This document shows, piece after piece, positions 8,265-16,850 of a stretch of 64,000 nt of DNA. This DNA comes from Bacteroidota bacterium (GTDB lineage: Bacteria; Bacteroidota; Bacteroidia; Chitinophagales; Chitinophagaceae), in NCBI GenBank assembly GCA_023424015.1, contig JAFAEM010000005.1, forward strand, positions 36,000-99,999, written 5' to 3'. The translations under genes and the position numbers were made by a program. The notes below the pieces were generated by a model. It worked only from the letters and a program-made list of their open reading frames with translations. It searched no databases and was not told the DNA's origin. Positions within the stretch are counted from its first letter, which is position 1. Each line of letters begins with the position of its first letter.

Positions 8265-9716
8265 TCATCCCAACTCTCCCGCATTCAGGATCGCTTTTTT
8301 CAGGGCTCCAAGTTTATTGTTTACTTCCTGTAATTCACTTTCGGGTTTTGATGCGGCCACGATGCCTGCGCCAGCCTGGTAATATAAAGTGTTGCCCCTG
8401 CTCAGGAAGGTACGGATCATGATCGCGTGATTACAGCTACCATCAAAACCTATAAACCCGATACCACCGCCATAATACTCCCGTGCTGTGGATTCATAAC
8501 GGTCGATCAGTTCCATTGCCCTGAATTTAGGTGCACCGCTGAGTGTGCCGGCAGGAAAAGTTTTGGCCAGCAGTTCGAATGGATTACTGTTGGGCTTTAC
8601 CACACCCGTCACTTCGCTGACGAGGTGGATCACGTGTGAAAAGTATTGCACCTGCCGGTAATGGCTTACTGTAACATTATCGCATACACGACTGAGATCA
8701 TTCCTTGCGAGGTCAACCAGCATCACATGCTCGGCATTTTCTTTGGCATCTTTCAGCAATGATTCCGCGAGCTGATGGTCGGTTTCATCATCCCCGGTTC
8801 TTTTGAATGTGCCGGCGATTGGATGAACAACCGCTTTTCCATTCCTGATTACCAGTTGCGATTCCGGTGATGAGCCCATCAGTTTGTAATCACCGTAGTC
8901 AAAATAGAATAGATAAGGCGAGGGATTGATATTGCGCAAAGCGCGATACACATTGAATTCATCGCCCCGGAACTTTTGCTCAAATCTCCGGCTCAGCACG
9001 ATCTGAAATACATCTCCCCGGTGACAACTCGCGATCCCTTTCTCTACCATCCGCATATAATCAGCATCACTTACATTGGAAATCTCATCTCCAAATGCCT
9101 CAAAAGGGTACACCGGAATATCCTTACTTCGGATCAGTGATTCCAGCACCGCCAGTTCCGATTCAACCCCCGCGACCCTGTTCTCACAAATAAAAAGTTC
9201 GTCTTTGAAATGATTGATGGCAATGACGTATTGATAGAGACGGTAGCGCATCAGGGGTAGACTGGAGCCGTTATTTTTCCGACTGGTAACCGGGGATTGG
9301 GTGGTGGTGCTTTTTGGTGAAAGGGTTATAGTATCAAAAAACTGCACGGCGTCATAACAGGTGTAGCCAAACAGACCCTGTGCAAATTTTCCTTCGCGGG
9401 TGTCGGATGGCTTTATCTCAAATTTTTGCATAAAATCCCAGAGCAATTGAGGGACTTGCTGGGTATTAGCGATATCCATTCTCTCGGGGCTTTGACCGGG
9501 AAGTTTAAACTCGATACTTTTTGCCGTACGGATCTCGATACCGGCGATCGCGTTGATGCCGATAAAGGAGTAGCTGTTTTCAGAAGAATGAAAATCGGTG
9601 CTTTCGAGGAGTATCGTATCGCGGAAACGGTCGCGCAAACGCAGGTAAATTCCAACGGGTGTAAACACATCCGCCAGCAGCTTCTTACAGCCTGTATGGA
9701 TCTCAACTTTCTTCAT
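8265..9716 (-). CDS. trpE: Anthranilate synthase component I
   Basis: Makes anthranilate from chorismate and ammonia, the first committed step. It has 483 residues. The tryptophan feedback motif LLESTDFHSSENSYSF (LLES, then Ser ten residues on) is near residue 36, so allosteric inhibition is expected. The chorismate-binding C-terminal domain shows GSSPESQLVI, IAGTFKRTGDDETD, ARNDLSRVC, FPAGTLSGAPKFRAMELI and GGGIGFIGFDG. It is the first structural gene, about 25 nt downstream of a terminator hairpin and 86 nt downstream of a Trp-rich leader ORF, so expression is probably controlled by attenuation as well. Confidence 0.97.
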   Translation of the reverse strand: MKKVEIHTGCKKLLADVFTPVGIYLRLRDRFRDTILLESTDFHSSENSYSFIGINAIAGIEIRTAKSIEFKLPGQSPERMDIANTQQVPQLLWDFMQKFEIKPSDTREGKFAQGLFGYTCYDAVQFFDTITLSPKSTTTQSPVTSRKNNGSSLPLMRYRLYQYVIAINHFKDELFICENRVAGVESELAVLESLIRSKDIPVYPFEAFGDEISNVSDADYMRMVEKGIASCHRGDVFQIVLSRRFEQKFRGDEFNVYRALRNINPSPYLFYFDYGDYKLMGSSPESQLVIRNGKAVVHPIAGTFKRTGDDETDHQLAESLLKDAKENAEHVMLVDLARNDLSRVCDNVTVSHYRQVQYFSHVIHLVSEVTGVVKPNSNPFELLAKTFPAGTLSGAPKFRAMELIDRYESTAREYYGGGIGFIGFDGSCNHAIMIRTFLSRGNTLYYQAGAGIVAASKPESELQEVNNKLGALKKAILNAGELG

Positions 9717-9740
9717 AACTATTTTGGCCCTTTCCGTTAA

Positions 9741-9766
9741 ATAAAAAACCCCGAACTAGTCGGGGC
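9741..9766 (-). terminator. Intrinsic terminator in the trpE leader (attenuator)
   Basis: On the minus strand the sequence CCCCGA-CTAGT-TCGGGG forms a 6-bp GC-rich stem with a 5-nt loop, followed directly by TTTTTTATTT. It ends ~25 nt before the trpE ATG and starts 37 nt after the stop of the Trp-codon leader ORF, so it lies inside the leader transcript rather than after a gene. The segment UC-A-GGGG at 9811-9817, within the leader ORF, closely resembles the 3' arm UCGGGG and could pair with the 5' arm CCCCGA as an antiterminator, with one bulged A. Confidence 0.85.
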
Positions 9767-9802
9767 TTACAATATAATTCGTTTATAAAAATAGCAACGG
9801 CA

Positions 9803-9865
9803 TTACATCACCCCTGAAGAGCTTGTATACCACCACCACTGGATTGTATTAAAATTTTGCATCAT
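9803..9865 (-). CDS. trpL: trp leader peptide with three consecutive Trp codons
   Basis: A 20-codon ORF, ATG at 9863-9865 (a second ATG follows at once), stop TAA at 9803-9805. It reads MMQNFNTIQWWWYTSSSGVM, with TGG TGG TGG at 9830-9838. Three Trp in 20 residues directly upstream of an intrinsic terminator and trpE is the classic layout of ribosome-mediated attenuation. A ribosome stalled at the Trp codons would leave the GGGG segment at 9811-9814 free to pair with CCCC of the terminator; a ribosome reaching the stop would cover it. The function is inferred from architecture, and the peptide itself has no other expected role. Confidence 0.88.
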   Translation of the reverse strand: MMQNFNTIQWWWYTSSSGVM

Positions 9866-9872
9866 TGCTTTG

Positions 9873-9904
9873 CAAATATTGTATCGAAAAATCATTTTAC
9901 CAAA
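9873..9904 (-). promoter_or_regulatory. Predicted trp promoter (TTG / AATATTTG)
   Basis: On the minus strand TTTG ends at 9901, then 20 nt, then AATATTTG (9880-9873), one mismatch from the Bacteroidota -7 consensus TAnnTTTG. Transcription should begin around 9865-9867, which is the leader ATG itself, so the trpL message would be leaderless or nearly so. The upstream edge of the promoter abuts the CACGAAT/CCACGGAT repeat block that starts near 9911. Confidence 0.6.
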
Positions 9905-9910
9905 AAAATT

Positions 9911-10130
9911 ATGGTGAGCCACGGATTAACCGATTGATCTGCCTGCGGCAGATGGGGAGCCACGAATGACACGAATTGCACGAATAAAGCCACGGATTAC
10001 GCGGATTCCACGGAGTGTGACTCTTTGTGCCACGAATGACACGAATTGCACGAATAAAGCCACAGATTACACAGATTTCACGGATTAATTTCTCCGTGTT
10101 CTTCATGTTAAACTCCGTGTTCTCCGTGAC
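9911..10130. repeat. CACGAATTGCACGAAT / CCACGGATTACGCGGATT interspersed repeats
   Basis: The 295-bp spacer between the divergent trp leader and the GNAT gene is filled by short imperfect repeats: GAGCCACGAATGACACGAAT... and AAAGCCACGGATTACGCGGATT each occur twice (about 9957-10018 and 10030-10086), then CTCCGTGTTCTTCATG / CTCCGTGTTCTCCGTG. The GGATT and AATCC parts are mutually complementary and can form hairpins. A larger block of the same style lies at 53455-53852. No coding potential was seen. Confidence 0.85.
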
Positions 10131-10160
10131 CGAATGGAAAAATCGGTTTAACTTGTAAAC

Positions 10161-10454
10161 ATGCAGATACTAAATAAACAAACTAATGGGAAAGGCATGT
10201 TTTATGTAGAACAGGATGGTAGAATACTCGCCGAAATGACTTACACCATGCCCTCTCCTGAAAAAATGATCATTGACCACACAGAGGTCGGTGATGAACT
10301 ACGCGGCAAGAATGTCGGAAACCAATTGGTGTATACAGCAGTGGAATATGCCCGCACCCACCAGATCAAGATCATTCCGCTTTGTCCTTTTGCACATTCG
10401 GTATTTAAAAAGAAACCAGAGTACGGAGATGTGTTGGTTAATCCTATGCACTAA
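10161..10454 (+). CDS. GNAT-like N-acetyltransferase (YjdJ/GTSR type), short form
   Basis: A 97-residue protein matching the short single-domain GNAT family (COG2388). It has the acetyl-CoA loop-like segment GDELRGKNVGNQLVYTAVEYAR (positions 46-68) and the family ending LCPFAHSVFKKKPEY. Members are small acetyltransferases of mostly unknown substrate. It is a single gene with its own upstream repeat-filled region; the start ATG at 10161 fits the family N-terminus. Confidence 0.85.
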   Translation: MQILNKQTNGKGMFYVEQDGRILAEMTYTMPSPEKMIIDHTEVGDELRGKNVGNQLVYTAVEYARTHQIKIIPLCPFAHSVFKKKPEYGDVLVNPMH

Positions 10455-10542
10455 ATTTCCGCCGATCAATGTAATTGGGAATTGAGAATTCGGACAGACC
10501 GATATCAAGTTGGGATTTGTTTGCCTGATCCGCGATATGTCA

Positions 10543-10648
10543 GGAAACCACAGCGCACACAGGGAACACAGCGGCGTATTAGCATCATGTCCTGTTCTCC
10601 ATAGCAGATTTAACACGTAGACGCCAGCGTTCCCCGGACAATAATGAC
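10543..10648. repeat. Dispersed ~130-bp repeat, copy A (internally deleted)
   Basis: Shares TATTAGCATCATGTCCTGTT, an AGCAGATTtaa..CGTAGRCGCC segment and the end TTCCCCGGACAATAATGA with copies at 28331-28509 and 35205-35331. This copy lacks the central ~40 nt (TGTGYTCGCCGTG...TAGTAYTCC) present in the other two. It lies between a GNAT gene and a convergent protease-like gene. Confidence 0.85.
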
Positions 10649-10664
10649 TCCCAAATTCAAATCC

Positions 10665-11501
10665 CTAATTCCCCAGCAGCCCTGCATCCAGGTATTGCAA
10701 CGCCACATCACCCCGGATAGCCCAGGTTTGCTTTGTACTGGGCTGGCCCGCGAAAATGACACCGGTGAAACGATAGATCGCGTTGTTGTTGGCATCGCGG
10801 AATTTTCCAAAGACCGGGGCACCGGAATATCCCTGCGCAGCGTAAGGCCTGATAAAATAATAGTAACGGGAGGTCGCATTTAGAATCGCCAACGCGCTAT
10901 CTGAAGTGCTGGGAAAATTTAAACGCAGGGAAGCATCATAATCTGCAAAGCCATCGGGATTCACAATTCCCTCCAGGCGCTGCTGCCGCGAAAAGAAAGC
11001 CGGAACATCACCAGGCCTGGTAGGATAACCAAAAACTATAACTTCTTCGGGCTCTGTGTCAATATAAGACAGGTCGACCAGGTCATTGATATAAAATATA
11101 TCGGCATCGGTCGGCAGATTGACTGGGATCTTAAAAAGATCGATGCGGTCCACCATACTAAATACTTCCGTCTTCCCGGTTCGCGCTTCACTGATATCAA
11201 TGGCCAGTAACCTGGTATCCCGGGAATTGACGAGTTTATATTTTAAATAAAGCGTATCTGTATTGAACGTTATGGCTTTCTTCAGGGGATTCATTCCCTT
11301 GATGGCATGATAGTTAGATACGAGGAAGCTGGTGTCGCCAGACCGGTAAAAAAATGCTGTGCCTGTTCTTTGCTGGTTGTCTGTAACGGTGAAAATCGGG
11401 TAACTATATGAAGCAAGCGAAGGGCCATGACTGGTTTGAGCCGACGCAAGTGAAAAGGCCAGGGAACAGAACCCCAATATAATAGGAAAGGTCGTCTTCA
11501 T
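10665..11501 (-). CDS. Secreted trypsin-like serine protease homologue
   Basis: A 278-residue exported protein from the ATG at 11499-11501, which gives the signal peptide MKTTFPIILGFCSLAFSLASA; an ATG four codons earlier is also possible. The body looks like a chymotrypsin-fold peptidase: GTAFFYRSGDTSFLVSNYHAI carries the expected catalytic His, and AAQGYSGAPVFG the Ser (GxSGxP). The Asp is not certain; DIDIS- and DRIDLF-type segments in the middle are candidates. The substrate is unknown. It is a single gene, with no obvious partner. Confidence 0.65.
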   Translation of the reverse strand: MKTTFPIILGFCSLAFSLASAQTSHGPSLASYSYPIFTVTDNQQRTGTAFFYRSGDTSFLVSNYHAIKGMNPLKKAITFNTDTLYLKYKLVNSRDTRLLAIDISEARTGKTEVFSMVDRIDLFKIPVNLPTDADIFYINDLVDLSYIDTEPEEVIVFGYPTRPGDVPAFFSRQQRLEGIVNPDGFADYDASLRLNFPSTSDSALAILNATSRYYYFIRPYAAQGYSGAPVFGKFRDANNNAIYRFTGVIFAGQPSTKQTWAIRGDVALQYLDAGLLGN

Positions 11502-11683
11502 AGAGGCTTGCAATTTACCCTATGTAAACGCAAAAAAGGGTTATGAAATTGCCAATGTTTGCGATCCATTTAGCCCGTACCAGGCCCCTGCCGCAAACTT
11601 TCCTGATTACTCACGTCTAATCACAGGTCTCTCAAACGGTTTTATTAATTGCTTATCTTGGAAACCCAAAAAAATCAAATCAC

Positions 11684-14146
11684 ATGAACTTACTGCGCAG
11701 TTTTGTTATTGTTTCGCTACTATTTGTTGCCAGCATGGCCGAGGGCCAGGACGATGGTTATAAGACTCCTCCCAAAGACATCACCGATATGCTTCTTGCC
11801 AATCCAACGCCTAATGTAAGAGTTGATGAAAAGGGCGAATGGTTGTTGTTCACTCAAAGTAACAGTTATCGTTCGGTGGAGGAACTGGCAAGACCGGAAC
11901 TGCGTTTAGCCGGGCTTCGCATCAATCCCAACAACTATGCACCCAGCCGGTCGAATTTTATCAATGATATTTATTTGAAAAATATCAAAACCCGCAACGA
12001 GTCGAAGATCCAGGGCCTGCCTTCACCTTTATATGCGAGCAACGTGAGCTGGAGCCCCGACAATAAAAAGATTGCTTTTACAAACACCACTTCCAGCCGG
12101 GTCGATCTTTACGTAATTGAAGTCGCTACAAAAAAAGCAACAAAGGTCAATAAGACTCCCCTGAATAATGTATATGGAAGTTATTCATGGTATGATAACA
12201 ACAGCCTGCTTTACCAGGCAACTCTGAAACCTGCAACGGTCGCCCCGCCCAAGCCGGCCGCTCCAAAAGGCCCGACCGTACAGGAGAATTATGGCAAGGC
12301 TGCACCGCGTCCCACTTACCAGGATATGATCAAGAGTCCTTATGATGAAGATCTTTTTGAATTCTATGCCACCTCACAATTGGTAAAAAATACCGGCGGT
12401 GTTGAAACAAAAATTGGCAAGCCCGCGATCTATGCCAGTGTGAGCGTGTCGCCAGATAAAAAATATTTGCTGATCCGTACACTCAAAAAACCCTTCTCTT
12501 ACCTGGTGCCTGCTTTTGGATTTCCATCCACTGTTGCAGTAACGGATATGACTGGAAAGCTGGTTAAACATGTAGGAGATCTGCCGTCCAGCGAAACTGC
12601 ACCATCAGGCAACGATAATGTACAGGATGTGCAACGCGGTTTTGAGTGGCGCGACGATCAGCCTTCGACTCTTGTATGGTGCAGGCCACTCGATGGAGGG
12701 TTGATCAAAACAGAAGCAGAATATCGCGACGCGGTATATGCCCTCCCAGCGCCGTTCACCGGGGAGCCTGTTCAATTGTTTAAAACGAAAATGCGTTACC
12801 GCGGTACTACCTGGGGTAACGAGAACCTGGCGCTTGTTACGGAAGGATTGCGTGGCCGCCAGGTGGTCCAAATCGACAGGTATAATCCAGTTACCGGTGA
12901 CCTTGAAGCCCTGATCACCCGAAATACTACGAATGCTTATGCAAATCCTGGTTTCCCGTTAACAAAGCCCAATCAATTCAACCGTGATGTGTTGGTAACT
13001 ATCGACAATGGAAACAAAATTATTTTCAACAATACCACGGGCAGTTCGCCAAAAGGTGATCTTCCTTTCCTGATGTCGTATGATGTACATACAAAAAAAG
13101 CAGATACTATCTGGCGTTGTCGTGAAGGTAGTTTTGAAATGGTGACTAATGTGATCGATGCGGAAAAACTGGTGTTGATCACGCGGAAAGAATCAGAAAA
13201 AGAAATGCCCAACTATTGGTTGAAAAATCTGAAACTACGTATTGCCGATCAGCAACTCACTTCGTTTTCCAATCCCTATCCGCAGCTTGAAGGTGTAAGC
13301 AAAGAAAAAATAAAATATAAACGAGCAGATGGTGTTGATCTCACGGGCGACTTGTATTTACCAAAAGGATACGATGCAAAACGCGATGGCCCCCTGCCTG
13401 TTTTCATATGGGCATACCCCGCTGAGTTCAATTCAGCAGCTGATGCGGCCCAGATACGTGGAAGTGAACACAAATTCACACTGCTGAGCTGGGGTTCACC
13501 GATATATTATGTTACGCAGGGTTATGCAGTGTTGAATAATGCGGAGATGCCGATCGTTGCCGTACAAAAAGATAGCGTCACCGGTGTTCAACCCAAGCCA
13601 AATGACAATTTTGTAGACCAGTTAAAAATGAATGCGGAAGCGGCGATCAACAAACTTGCTGATATGGGTGTTGGCGACCGGAATCGTGTGGCAGTAGGTG
13701 GACACAGCTATGGTGCCTTCATGACGGCGAACCTGTTGGCGCATACCAATCTGTTCAAAGGTGGTATCGCCCGTAGTGGCGCTTACAACAGAACACTTAC
13801 ACCGTTTGGTTTTCAAAACGAAGATCGCACTTACTGGCAGGCGCCGGATCTGTACAATGCCATGAGCCCATTCAGTCATGCCGATAAGATCAAGACGCCG
13901 ATCCTGCTGATACATGGGGACCTGGACAACAACACCGGCACTTATCCTATCCAAAGCGAGCGGATGTTCAATGCCATCAAAGGACATGGCGGTACGGTTA
14001 AATACATCAGCCTTCCGTATGAAAGTCATGGCTATGCCGGTCGTGAAAATATTCTTCACACCCTTGCAGAGCAGTTTGAATGGCTGGAGAAATATGTGAA
14101 GAATGCGGGAAAAGATGAAAAAAAGAACGAGCCCAAAGCATTTTAA
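11684..14146 (+). CDS. S9 prolyl-oligopeptidase family protein, glutamyl endopeptidase (S9D) type
   Basis: Secreted serine peptidase of 820 residues with a signal peptide (first ~21 residues, ending AEGQ). Residues ~40-560 form the beta-propeller-like region; ~580-810 form the alpha/beta-hydrolase domain. The nucleophile is Ser675 in GGHSYGAFMTANLLAH, the acid lies in HGDLDNNTG and the base in YESHGYAGR. The segment GGIARSGAYNRTLTPFGFQ closely follows the plant chloroplast glutamyl endopeptidase subfamily. It probably degrades peptides with a preference after Glu, by family analogy only. It is monocistronic, followed by a 13-bp stem hairpin. Confidence 0.88.
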   Translation: MNLLRSFVIVSLLFVASMAEGQDDGYKTPPKDITDMLLANPTPNVRVDEKGEWLLFTQSNSYRSVEELARPELRLAGLRINPNNYAPSRSNFINDIYLKNIKTRNESKIQGLPSPLYASNVSWSPDNKKIAFTNTTSSRVDLYVIEVATKKATKVNKTPLNNVYGSYSWYDNNSLLYQATLKPATVAPPKPAAPKGPTVQENYGKAAPRPTYQDMIKSPYDEDLFEFYATSQLVKNTGGVETKIGKPAIYASVSVSPDKKYLLIRTLKKPFSYLVPAFGFPSTVAVTDMTGKLVKHVGDLPSSETAPSGNDNVQDVQRGFEWRDDQPSTLVWCRPLDGGLIKTEAEYRDAVYALPAPFTGEPVQLFKTKMRYRGTTWGNENLALVTEGLRGRQVVQIDRYNPVTGDLEALITRNTTNAYANPGFPLTKPNQFNRDVLVTIDNGNKIIFNNTTGSSPKGDLPFLMSYDVHTKKADTIWRCREGSFEMVTNVIDAEKLVLITRKESEKEMPNYWLKNLKLRIADQQLTSFSNPYPQLEGVSKEKIKYKRADGVDLTGDLYLPKGYDAKRDGPLPVFIWAYPAEFNSAADAAQIRGSEHKFTLLSWGSPIYYVTQGYAVLNNAEMPIVAVQKDSVTGVQPKPNDNFVDQLKMNAEAAINKLADMGVGDRNRVAVGGHSYGAFMTANLLAHTNLFKGGIARSGAYNRTLTPFGFQNEDRTYWQAPDLYNAMSPFSHADKIKTPILLIHGDLDNNTGTYPIQSERMFNAIKGHGGTVKYISLPYESHGYAGRENILHTLAEQFEWLEKYVKNAGKDEKKNEPKAF

Positions 14147-14204
14147 GATAGCGTATTACCCATCCGCAAGACGCTTAAATAAAGGCGAAGACACAATAAT
14201 TATC

Positions 14205-14247
14205 AATCGGGAAGTATAGATTAATTGCTGATCAATACTTCCCGATT
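14205..14247 (+). terminator. Long hairpin after the S9D peptidase gene
   Basis: AATCGGGAAGTAT and ATACTTCCCGATT form a perfect 13-bp stem with a 17-nt loop, 58 bp after the peptidase stop codon. Only a short T run follows, so termination is likely but not textbook; it could also protect the 3' end. Confidence 0.55.
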
Positions 14248-14362
14248 TCAATATATGGAAGCCTCATCAGGTTTTTAGATTGCCTGGTGATCTTGAATAA
14301 ATGCAGCTATTGTAATATCTGTCTATCGCATATATATTTACTGAATCACAACCAGCCGCATT

Positions 14363-14893
14363 ATGACCATTCGCACACTATTTATCATCATTCTTAAAGT
14401 TTTGGGAATACTTTCCTTAAAAGAATTAATTCTTGTTCTTACACAATTCATCACGATCGTCGCGAGCTTTTTTACCGGGTATGGTTTTAATGATGGACTT
14501 TTTATGCTATTTGTATCACTTGTAGCATTAGCCCTGTCACTTGCAGTTTGCTATTTTCTTATTTTCAGAGCAGGATACCTGGTTGATAAACTTGCTCTCG
14601 ACCAGGGATTCCAGGAGACAACGCTTGCGTTGAATACTCAAATTGCTTCAATATTCAGGATTGTTCTTATTGTAACTGCTTTCCTGATTCTTATCAGAGA
14701 AATTCCCGAATTTCTCCGGATCGTTGTTTTAGAATTGCAGCGGCCTGATGTGAGTTTACTGGAAGGAGGCACCGACTGGTCAGGAGCAATCGCATCCGGC
14801 GCGAAGATCATTATCGCATTATTACTGATTGGTGAAAGAAACCGGATTCTTGATTTTCTGACACCAGTTGTGAAAACTGAGGAAAAAGCCTAG
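14363..14893 (+). CDS. Membrane protein of unknown function
   Basis: A 176-residue, very hydrophobic protein with about four membrane segments: residues ~5-25, ~45-75 (LFVSLVALALSLAVCYFLIF), ~95-120 and ~145-160. I recognise no family. The C-terminus (GERNRILDFLTPVVKTEEKA) is charged and probably cytosolic. Its stop codon overlaps the stop of the convergent receiver-domain gene within a shared CTAG. It is a single gene; no function can be given. Confidence 0.7.
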   Translation: MTIRTLFIIILKVLGILSLKELILVLTQFITIVASFFTGYGFNDGLFMLFVSLVALALSLAVCYFLIFRAGYLVDKLALDQGFQETTLALNTQIASIFRIVLIVTAFLILIREIPEFLRIVVLELQRPDVSLLEGGTDWSGAIASGAKIIIALLLIGERNRILDFLTPVVKTEEKA

Positions 14894-15279
14894 GGCAATA
14901 GCTTGTTGATCCCGTCGTTAAACTCGTCGAGGTTAAACGGCTTTTCGAAAAACATGTCAGCGCCATTTTCGAGGGCAACCTCACGAGCCAGACCAAAACC
15001 GGATATCATGATGATCTTGAGAGAAGGATAGCGCTGTTTCAGGTAAACGATAAAATCAATACCGTATCCGTCGGGTAATTTATTGTCGAGGATCACTGCC
15101 AGTGGCTGGTTGGCTTTCAGGTATTCATCGGCTGATAGAAGGTCTTTTACATAGTCCAGTTCAAACCGGCTTTCATGAAGTACCATATCAAGTACTAAAC
15201 CCATTTGTCCGTCGTCGTCGACAACCAGGATCTTGCTTGTAGTACTGGTTTTCGGATCAGCTGTTTTTGCCATATTCAT
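14890..15279 (-). CDS. Stand-alone response regulator receiver domain
   Basis: A 129-residue CheY-like protein. The acidic pocket VVDDDGQ, the phospho-acceptor Asp in AVILDNKLPDG (about residue 67), the switch Ser in IIMISGFG and the Lys in FFEKPF are all present. There is no output domain, so it probably works through a partner protein or as part of a phosphorelay. No histidine kinase gene is nearby. Translation may begin at either of two close ATGs (MNMAKT). Its end overlaps the convergent membrane-protein gene by four bases. Confidence 0.9.
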   Translation of the reverse strand: MNMAKTADPKTSTTSKILVVDDDGQMGLVLDMVLHESRFELDYVKDLLSADEYLKANQPLAVILDNKLPDGYGIDFIVYLKQRYPSLKIIMISGFGLAREVALENGADMFFEKPFNLDEFNDGINKLLP

Positions 15280-15512
15280 TTTTATATGTGATAACAGTTT
15301 CTTAACATCCAGACCAGGTCACCGGGTGGCTTTTACAAAAGTAAACCCAACTGGCTGCTATTGAGAAACTTTTCGGATTAATTATTTTGATCCCGTCATT
15401 ATGCAATAAATGCGCCAAGTTGGCGACCCCGACCCCACAGATCCAGGATGTTTTGCCTCGCGATTTTGCCAGCCTGTATAACTGTTATAAATTACAGTAT
15501 TACACACTGCAT

Positions 15513-16424
15513 ATGAAAGAGATAGCAATCAGTCGCCGGGATTTTATAGCCCAAACTTCATCCTTATTGTCAGCATCACTGTTGGCTGGTCATGGCTTTT
15601 CAACAATGAACCCGAAGAAGTACAAAATGGGTCTGCAGCTTTTCTCGATTCGCGAACCACTGTCCAGGGACGTGGCAGGCACCATCAGGAAAATAGCTGC
15701 CATTGGTTACGAGGATAGTGAAACCTACGGGTTTGACCCGGAAAAAATTCAATATTATGGAATGCCCGTTGCATCCTTCCGGCAATTACTTGCCGATCAT
15801 GGCATGATCAGCACCAGCGGTCACTATGACTTTTCCAAATTTTTCGACAAACACGATGACGAGCTGATGCGCTATGTAGATCAATGCATAAAAGGCGCGA
15901 AGGCGCTTGGACAGAATTATATTACCTGGCCCTGGCTCGACCCGGCCTTCCGGTCGATCGAAAATTACAAACTGCTGGCTGGTAAACTCAACAGGATCGG
16001 GGAACATACCACGAAGGCCGGACTTGGCTTTGCCTATCACAACCACGATTTTGAATTTGTCGACCACAAGGGTGAAAATGGGTACGATATCATCATGCGT
16101 AATACAGACGCGGCATTAGTAAAACTGCAGATTGATCTTTATTGGGTGATGCGTTCATCGCCATTGAGTCCTGCAGAACTTTTCAAGCTTCAACCGGGGC
16201 GATTTGTGATGTGGCATGTTAAAGATATGGATAAGCGGACCCGTGACTATTCAGAACTCGGTAACGGGTCAATTGACTATACCAGGATTTTGCCTGAAGC
16301 ATCGCGTGCAGGAATGCAATATTACTACATTGAACAAGGGGGTAATTTTGCAAAAGACCCTATTCAAAGTGTAACAGATAGCGCCAGATATTTTAAGAAG
16401 CATCTTGAGAAATACCTCGAATAA
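15513..16424 (+). CDS. Tat-exported sugar phosphate isomerase/epimerase-like TIM barrel
   Basis: A 303-residue protein from the ATG at 15513, chosen because it places a twin-arginine signal (SRRDFIAQTSSLLSASLL) at the N-terminus; the frame is open 42 codons further upstream without a leader. The mature part is an AP-endonuclease-2/xylose-isomerase-like barrel: MGLQLFSIREPL at the start, AYHNHDFEF, QIDLYWV and WHVKDMDK supply the typical His/Asp/Glu metal sites. Substrate unknown; such proteins in Bacteroidota are often tied to sugar-derivative metabolism in the periplasm. The VOC gene follows 24 bp later and may be cotranscribed. Confidence 0.85.
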   Translation: MKEIAISRRDFIAQTSSLLSASLLAGHGFSTMNPKKYKMGLQLFSIREPLSRDVAGTIRKIAAIGYEDSETYGFDPEKIQYYGMPVASFRQLLADHGMISTSGHYDFSKFFDKHDDELMRYVDQCIKGAKALGQNYITWPWLDPAFRSIENYKLLAGKLNRIGEHTTKAGLGFAYHNHDFEFVDHKGENGYDIIMRNTDAALVKLQIDLYWVMRSSPLSPAELFKLQPGRFVMWHVKDMDKRTRDYSELGNGSIDYTRILPEASRAGMQYYYIEQGGNFAKDPIQSVTDSARYFKKHLEKYLE

Positions 16425-16448
16425 TTCATTTCAGAATATATAATTTAT

Positions 16449-16814
16449 ATGGAACACAGAGCCCGGTCAATCAGACCATTTATAGGAGCCCGCCAGTATG
16501 ATATATCCCGCAGTTTTTATCGCGATCTTGGATTTGAAGAGACGGTGCTTTCACCGATGATGTCTGTATTTAAATCGGGTAACTTCTCTTTTTACCTGCA
16601 GAATGCCTATGTAAAGGACTGGATCGACAATTCAATGATTTTTTTGGAAGTGGAAGACGTTTACCGCTTTTGGGATGAGTTGCAGGCACTGCAATTACCC
16701 ACCAAATATGAAAACGTTAAACTCACACCCGTTAAAGAAGACGATTGGGGCCGTGAATGTTTTGTACACGATCCTTCAGGTATCCTCTGGCATTTTGGAG
16801 AATTCAATAAATAA
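16449..16814 (+). CDS. VOC (glyoxalase/bleomycin-resistance) family protein
   Basis: A 121-residue single-domain VOC protein. It starts with RPFIGARQYDISRSFYRDLGFEE, the typical first beta-alpha unit, and ends with FVHDPSGILWHFGEF, which carries the usual metal-ligand positions. Members range from glyoxalases to dioxygenases and antibiotic-binding proteins; nothing here selects one. It lies 24 bp after the isomerase-like gene and 36 bp before an alpha/beta hydrolase. Confidence 0.85.
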   Translation: MEHRARSIRPFIGARQYDISRSFYRDLGFEETVLSPMMSVFKSGNFSFYLQNAYVKDWIDNSMIFLEVEDVYRFWDELQALQLPTKYENVKLTPVKEDDWGRECFVHDPSGILWHFGEFNK

Positions 16815-16850
16815 CTGTACGGCCACTACTTGTACTTTTAAAAAATAAAT

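Noticed and set aside
10299..10616. Minus-strand ORF across repeat copy A
   Set aside because: Runs through a GNAT gene and a repeat; no coding character, and similar ORFs arise in other repeat copies.
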